Part shown: piece by piece, positions 57,819-64,000 of the stretch
Layout of the letters: each line of letters starts with the position of its first letter
Position numbering within the stretch: the first letter of the stretch is position 1
Source of the DNA: Gloeophyllum trabeum ATCC 11539
Taxonomy: Eukaryota > Basidiomycota > Agaricomycetes > Gloeophyllales > Gloeophyllaceae
DNA length: 64,000 bases
Assembly: GCF_000344685.1 (NCBI RefSeq)
Contig: NW_006920410.1
Coordinates: 1,634,608-1,698,607 of the forward strand
Direction: 5' to 3'
Notes under the pieces: model-generated
Told to the model about the DNA's origin: nothing
Database searches by the model: none
What the model saw: only the letters and a program-made list of their open reading frames with translations
Translations under genes and position numbers: made by a program

Positions 57819-60800
57819 TCAGTCACTCCCACTAGCTCTTTGCGTCCACTCGATGGCCTTCTGCTTCACAGTCGCCTGCCCGTCTTCATCGCCGATCCTT
57901 CGTTCCAGTTCGAGCCATTTCTTAAACAGGGTCCTAGTCAACGTATTAGACAATATAGGGAGGATAGATATATTACGACGTACTTCGCCTTGCGACTTGT
58001 CATTTTCTGAGTGAATATACGGCCAAACAAGTTTCTGAACCCAATGGTTTCAGGTAGGTCAAATCGCTGTGTCTGGTTTGGACTGACCTGATATTCTGGA
58101 TCTCTCCTTGGACAGCTTCCATATCTATATACACCAGCCACAGATCATGGCGTTTAGGATGCGAATCGATTATGCCCTCAAAAATGGTTCGCCCTCTTTC
58201 CGGATCTCCTAACTTATATTCGAGCTGAGCGAATTTTGAGATGGTTTTAAGGTCTGCAACGCTTTCAGAATCATCCTGTTAAGTCTGCAAATGCAAAATT
58301 GACATACGCTTCCGCTTCTCTAGACTTTGGAGGCTGCGCGGGAGCAGACTTCGGGCCTCTTCCAGCCTGCCATGCCTCAGGTAATGCTCACAAAAAAGCG
58401 TCCACACTTTCGAGCTATGACCGAACTTCTTTGTAGTCCGCTTAAACTGCTCCTCGGCCCGCTGGCGGAATGGAAGTTAGTCAGGGACTACGCAAGGTAA
58501 ATGTAACCGTACGTCATGTTTCCCGGACTCGTCAAAGATTGCAGCGAGACGGAGATGCACCGTCTTCGAATCACTACTCCTCGCAGCCTCTTTAAAAGTG
58601 TTCTCCAAACTTTCGTCTGTGCCGTACACGTTCTCGAGATTGAGCAAAGCCATCCAGATGTTCAGCTTTTCAGCCTCCTCCCTGAAATTGATCGTTCTTA
58701 GCGCGCGCCGACCGATGTCCCTAGCTTTCTCTATCTCGGCGAGCCGCAACTGGAACGACATATACTGTATCCAGATGTAGGATGAATTAGGCGATCCCAG
58801 GAGGAGACGTTCGAAGTCTGCGCTTGACTCGGGCGTCTTCGTCTGTAGGTCCGCAGTCAAGTCCTGCTCGACCTTTTTCCTTCGACGCTTCCTCTTTTTC
58901 TTGCCCTGCTCCTCGCCGTCACTGTCGTCAGAAGAGCTAGCAGACTCTGCATCACTATCCAATGATTCGCGGTCATCCCCCCATTTGAATCCTTGTAGCT
59001 TGAGGGGAGGGAGGGACTGTTCGGCGTCGATGCCATTATCGTCACCTTGGTCAGGGATGATATCACCCCCTGTATGCGATCTGTCGTCGACATCCATCAC
59101 CATTTCTTCTTCTGATTCTTGGTCGGCGGACATTTCCTCTTCGCGTTCGGAGTAACCACCATTACCCTGAATGTCGTGCAAGATAGGTTCATCCTCCACA
59201 ACACCTAATGTTGCCTGAAACTCTGTCGAGGCAGTTGACAGTTGGTCGTCCTCGTCTGGCACAACAAATTCCTCGTCCTTGAAATACGATGGTTTGAGGC
59301 CCAGTGATATTCTGTGCTTCTCAGAATCAAGAGACAGTATAACGGCCTTCACACGATCACCCTCTCGGAAGCTTCGCAGAGCTAATGTGACGTCTGCATC
59401 TTTGTTATCTGAAAGCTATTCACTCGCAGTCAATTTTGATAATGTATCATGGAGGGAATTATATACTGTACCTCTGACTTATGGCAGAGTCCAGTGAGCT
59501 TCGATCCCTCGATCCCGATGAACAGGCCATAATCTTCGACCTTCTTCACGCGACCATCTACCTTCTGACCTTCGTGTAGGTCGGCGAAAGAGATGGATGG
59601 TGAAACTTTACTCATGGTGCCAGACCGGAACGACATCTCCACTTGCTTCTTCTCGATGTTGACGCTGCATACAGACTCAGCCAGCTTGTTACAGAAGCGA
59701 CATGGGGAGCATACCTCAGAATTCTACCTTTGACCAGTTGATTTGCCACAAATCGGGGTTTCCAGTCTTTGATATACTAAGAGAGTGTGAATCATACGTG
59801 GCTATACGTCGAAAAGCTGTACGTACTTCGTCAAATAATTCCTTGATTTGTACACGCGCATCTATTCCGCGACCAATAGTAACGAACAGCCCATGTTCAG
59901 TGACACTCTTGATAAAGCCCCGCAGGGTGTCGCCAACTTTGATTTGAGCGTGGTCTTGGATCTCGGGATCCACGATGGGAGGATGTGAATCTGGGTTCAG
60001 TCTAGACTGACGAGTTGATAGCGTAAGATGTTTCTTCTCCTTGTCAATAGCGAGGACAGCCGCTTTCAGAACGGAGTCAGGAGAGGGAAATGGTGTTCCG
60101 AACTCGTAGTCATCGCAAGCATCGGTGGGATGCAAACTACCATGGATTTGGTTAGTTAGCTTGATATACGCGCCCTTAGGGCCATGTCGGAGGACACGAC
60201 CGCCAACGACCTGGCCTACTTCCAGGGTCTCCAAGGATATTGCACCTTTTGTCACTAGGGCGTCCTTCCCCTTTGGTCTGCTAGCAACTACCACGAAACC
60301 CTTCTCTGCATTGCGCGAGACTACAACGAGATCGTCCAGTTCGTCACCGGGTTGAAGAGATACTCGGAGTTGGGCGACCGTCAGACCGCGACGGTTAGCA
60401 AGATTACCGAGTGACAAAAGGGCTCGGACCTGCGTTGGCTGCAGTGTGACCACAACATTATCCTTGTGGATTTCAGCTACGGTGCCGTGGACAATATTAC
60501 CAATTTCAACACCGCTGATGTCCACGATTGCAGACTTGTAATTCGGTGCTGCCTGTCGAATACTTGCTACTATACGGTGTGCCTCGGGGTTGACTGAGAT
60601 GATTCGCACTGTTACAGGTTTCCCGATTGGGAAAGCTTCTGCGAGGCGACCAGAAGCAGTCTCGCTGGAGGGAATATGAGACGCATGCCTGCGAGTAATG
60701 ACAGGACTACGTACCTTATCTCCCTGGAGGGGATTATCGCCTTTAAGCCGTTATAGAACTCGACATTCAAGTTCTTCTCCGACACCTTGAAAACCACAGC

Positions 60801-62984
60801 ATGTGTGACGACGCCCGGTTTGGCGTCATTCAGCCTCGCCACAACTGGCAGCGTGGACTCGATCAAGGTCTTCTTTGCTGTAAGGACGACCCTTTGTCGT
60901 TCGGGGTCAACCACTAGGACCTGGCTATGAAGTCAGCCGATATCTTATACTACGAGATATCAAGCATACCCGACATCGTATTGAACTACCTGGTTTAAAT
61001 CTTTTCTGCGGGTGCTTGAGGGCGATGTCAGCATAATGATTTGGCCAAATCACCCCATCCACACTGCCCGAGATCGACACGAACATTGCCGAATCCGTGA
61101 GCTTCTTGATAGTGCCCTTGATGATCGACCCGACCTCCACGTCGCTCACTTGAAGGAATTTCTGATCTAATATCGACGGACGCATAGACAACTGCAAGAG
61201 TCCGTCGAAAGGCAGATATCCCGTAACTCGAGCCCGGTGCAGAGTCCCCACTTTCCATGGCCCTGAGTTGGCAGAGAGTGTTGGAACGTGCTCGTCCGAG
61301 GTTTGTGAGATCTATGTAGTAGGTGTTAGGTCACTAAGATGCAACGGGTAACTTGTACTAACATGAATGAATCCTGTCAGTCCCGGCTGGACTGCAACAA
61401 TGAGTCCCCGCTCGGATTCGACTCTCACAACTTCCACATTATCTAAGATTTGGCCAACAGGATATGCCTCTGGCAGGCTAAGAGCTTGCTGAGTTGTGTC
61501 TTCTCGTTCTGCACGCTTCACATCGCGTTTCACGATATGATCCAGAAGGGAGAGCGCAAAGCGTGGGGGAGCAGTTCCTGGGACATCGTACAGAATGCGG
61601 CCTTTCACCTTTTGCCCGATCCTGTACCCTTGCTCAACAACCTCCGCACGAACATGATATTCGTCCACAGTCGCTTCGAAAGAACCCAATACTTGCAGAT
61701 TCAATCCACCAGGAAGAACGGCAGTAACCAACGAGTGCACGAGCATTCCGGGAATAACCGAGGACACATTGCTGATTTCCGATATCTGCATGAATAAGCA
61801 TGTCTTCGAGGTTTGTCATGCGTCGCAGACGACTTACTGAGGCATTAGCGAGACTTTTGGGGTCAACCGACACAGTGCATGTACGACCATTGCCAGACAT
61901 CGCGGACACGGCAACATCGAGTATCTGGCCAACGTGGAGTCTCGCATCTTTTGGGAAGGGTCCCTTCTCAGCCTCTCTATAAGAAAGGAACCCGGTAACA
62001 TTCGGTACACCCAATTCCAAGATGTAGCCGTGATCTTCAAGACTAGCGACGGCGGCCGAGATTGTCTGCAAGAGCCGGTGAGCTACAATTGAGCTACGTG
62101 AAAGTGATATAAACACATACCAATCCGGTCTTCATATCGGCCTTTGCCAGACCTTCGTTCACTTTCTGCGGAAGCAAGCTCATCTCAATCCTCCGGCTAG
62201 CCTTCTGCGCTTCATCCTTGGCTCGACCCATAAGTGTCGAGTCTGTAGATCCCGAAGGATGGACTGCAGTCACGATCCCGCGCACGTACTGACCTGCACG
62301 AAATAACTCGTACAGGTCAGGGACCCGGCCGCCGCTAGTCGGCGAGTCCTCATCCTCATCACTAGCTTCAGGCATTTCTTCATCCTCGTCCAGCTTTTCG
62401 AGGCGCGAAGTTAGCTGGGAAGATATTTGGGTAATGGGGACATGAGCCCATAGTTGGTTTGGAAGGGAGACGACGAGAGCTAACGGCTGGACGGAGAAAA
62501 TCTGGCCGTATAGTTTCATACCAGGAGTGATACGCTTCAGTTACTAGTCAGTACGGGTTTCACTGCGCACAAGGTGAACACGCGTACCTTGTAATTCAGA
62601 TGTTCAGGTCGGATTGTCCCGCCGTTGCCTTCCTCCGACTTGTGCTTAGCCTTTAGCTCGGACTTCCTCTTCCTTGGTTTGGTCTGTGAGCCGGACACCT
62701 TGCCATCCTAAACGTATGTGAGCAACTAGTCCACACATCAAGATGAATACTGTACCCACTTTCAGCAGTTCTTCATTGGCTTCCTTGACCGCTTCCGCGC
62801 GGAGAGCCTTGACTTCTAAGGGGGTAAGGGTTGTCCCCCCACCTCTCGGAAAGTCTACTTCTTCAGTTAAGAGTGAAGTACGCTGCGGCGGCGGTTGGAC
62901 ATCTTTGGTCTTCTGTTTCTTGTCCGGGGACACTTTAGCTTTCTTTGGACTTGGCGCAGATGCTTTTTCAAGGGGCCGCTTCAT
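57819..62984 (-). CDS. RRP5: rRNA biogenesis protein RRP5
   Basis: Nucleolar factor needed for cleavages leading to both 18S and 5.8S rRNA. The start is at MKRPLEKASAPSPKKAK, a Lys-rich nuclear signal, followed by VDFPRGGGTTLTPLEVKALR. Many S1 RNA-binding repeats occur through 59440-62520, for example VTEHGLFVTIGRGIDARVQI, RHGPKGAYIKLTNQIHGSLH and KKVEDYGLFIGIEGSKLTGL. An acidic linker (58870-59270) separates them from C-terminal HAT/TPR repeats beginning FERLLLGSPNSSYIWIQYMS and ending RRIGDEDGQATVKQKAIEW. About a dozen introns; roughly 1,500 residues, somewhat shorter than yeast. It diverges from SF3A2, about 250 bp apart. Confidence 0.95.
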
Positions 62985-63234
62985 TGCAATATTTGATTTA
63001 AGCGAAAATACCCGTCCAGATGCTAGTTGGTGTAGTAGTGTGCAGTTCAAATCCAAAACCGAGGCCAGCCAGACTCTAGGTGTATCCCTGAAAGTTTTCA
63101 GCCACAGCACCGATCAGAGGAAGTAAAGAGCAAGGCGTGGGAACCTGTGCTCGTTACTCGTGCTTCTTCGAGCTCCCTTTCGTCGCGTCGACTCTTCCAA
63201 CGCTCTCACCTTCATCTGAGGTCGTACTCTCGAG

Positions 63235-64000
63235 ATGGGTACGTCCAATAGCTCAATATGGTCAGGCTCGAACTAATCCATTGTTTGTAGATTACCAGGT
63301 ATGTGCTGCCGTGCCAGTCGAGAATGATGTGTTTATACGCGGCCTTTCAGAATCGAGTTGGATCGAAGTTCGGTGGTGGTGGTGTTGCCGGGGCGTCCGA
63401 GTCAAATGTCGACCGACGTGAGCGCCTGCGGAAGCTGGCCATGGAGACGATTGATCTGGCCAAGGTGCGTGGACCGCGGAATCGTGCCCGAGGCCTTTGA
63501 CGAACCAGGGTATAGGATCCTTACATTCTCCGGAACCATCTTGGCTCTCTCGAATGCCGCCTTTGCCTGACTTTACACACCAATGAAGGGTCGTACCTTG
63601 CACACACGCAAGGCAAAAAGCATCAGACGAACTTGGCTCGCCGAGCAGCACGCGATGCGAAAGATACGCAACTGACGATCGCCCCGCCGCAACAGAATAT
63701 CCAGCGGAAGGTCTTCCTCAAAATTGGTCGACCAGGATATCGGGTCACCAAAGTTAGGGACAGAGACACCGGCAAGGAGGGGATGATGGTTCAGGTCCAC
63801 CTTCCTCAAATCAAGCCGGGCGTTATACCTCGGAGGCGGTTCATGAGTGCATGGGAGCAGAAGCGTGAGCCACCAAACAAAAACTATCAGTATCTTATCG
63901 TACGTCCTCTTTCCGCCTCTTGGGTATCTAGGATTCACTTAGGCTGCATCAGGTCGCTGCGGAACCATACGAAAGCATTGCTTTCCGTATCCCTGCCAGA
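63235..64000 (+). CDS. PRP11: Splicing factor 3A subunit 2 (PRP11/SF3A2), partial
   Basis: Core U2 snRNP protein; truncated by the window end. The first coding exon is 4 nt (ATGG, 63235-63238), the second 8 nt (63291-63298) and the third begins at 63351. Together they read MDYQNRVGSKFGGGGVAGAS, the conserved N terminus. A further intron joins IDLAK to DPYILRNHLGSLECRLCLTL, which carries the matrin-type zinc finger (C..C...H in ECRLC and GKKHQTN). FLKIGRPGYRVTK and AAEPYESIAFRIPAR follow. The rest lies beyond 64000. Confidence 0.95.
63291..63298 (+). other. PRP11: 8-nt microexon (ATTACCAG) of SF3A2
   Basis: TTTGTAG|ATTACCAG|GTATGT between introns of 52 nt each (63239-63290 and 63299-63350). 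With the 4-nt first coding exon it gives ATG GAT TAC CAG, i.e. MDYQ, ahead of NRVGSKFGGG. No other local start gives the family N terminus. Confidence 0.88.

Overview
This is nuclear DNA of a filamentous basidiomycete, most likely an Agaricomycete and possibly Polyporales (order uncertain). The evidence is tightly packed genes on both strands, many 50-65 nt GT-AG introns, exons often under 100 nt, and protein families that read as basidiomycete versions. I see no bacterial, viral or retroelement coding sequence. Most genes had to be assembled by joining ORF fragments at splice sites; where I checked phase exon by exon (OLE1, PFA4, the small zinc-finger gene, the 147-aa gene, the SF3A2 start) the reading frame closes.

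Left block (1-29.3 kb) is mostly core housekeeping: a TA-flanked Tc1-like MITE; a PEHE-like chromatin protein; an unknown serine-rich protein; the PFA4 palmitoyltransferase; a tandem-bromodomain RSC4-like protein; the OLE1 delta-9 desaturase; CutC; a guanine-deaminase-like hydrolase; a lipid-droplet hydrolase; exocyst SEC8; a Cup1-like LYR protein; the ribosome-export GTPase LSG1; a CHK2/Cds1-type FHA kinase; and S-formylglutathione hydrolase.

Middle block (29.3-45.4 kb) is accessory in character: long AT-richer spacers, three tandem paralogous cytochrome P450 genes, an F-box-like gene, a membrane-anchored S33/TAP-like hydrolase, and a second F-box gene only 8 nt downstream of a small unknown gene. 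A 409-bp MITE sits in an intron of that F-box gene exactly at its 3' splice site.

Right block (45.4-64 kb) is core again: a TGL2-like lipase, arginyl-tRNA synthetase, an 82-aa C2H2 zinc-finger protein, a Tea1/Kel-type kelch coiled-coil protein, RRP5, and the start of SF3A2/PRP11, which runs off the right edge.

The most striking property is splicing. OLE1 needs a 3-nt and a 5-nt microexon to restore iron-binding histidine boxes, SF3A2 starts with a 4-nt coding exon followed by an 8-nt exon, PFA4 has 15- and 17-nt exons plus a GC-AG intron, and LSG1 has a first coding exon that is just the ATG. Ordinary gene callers are likely to mis-model these genes.
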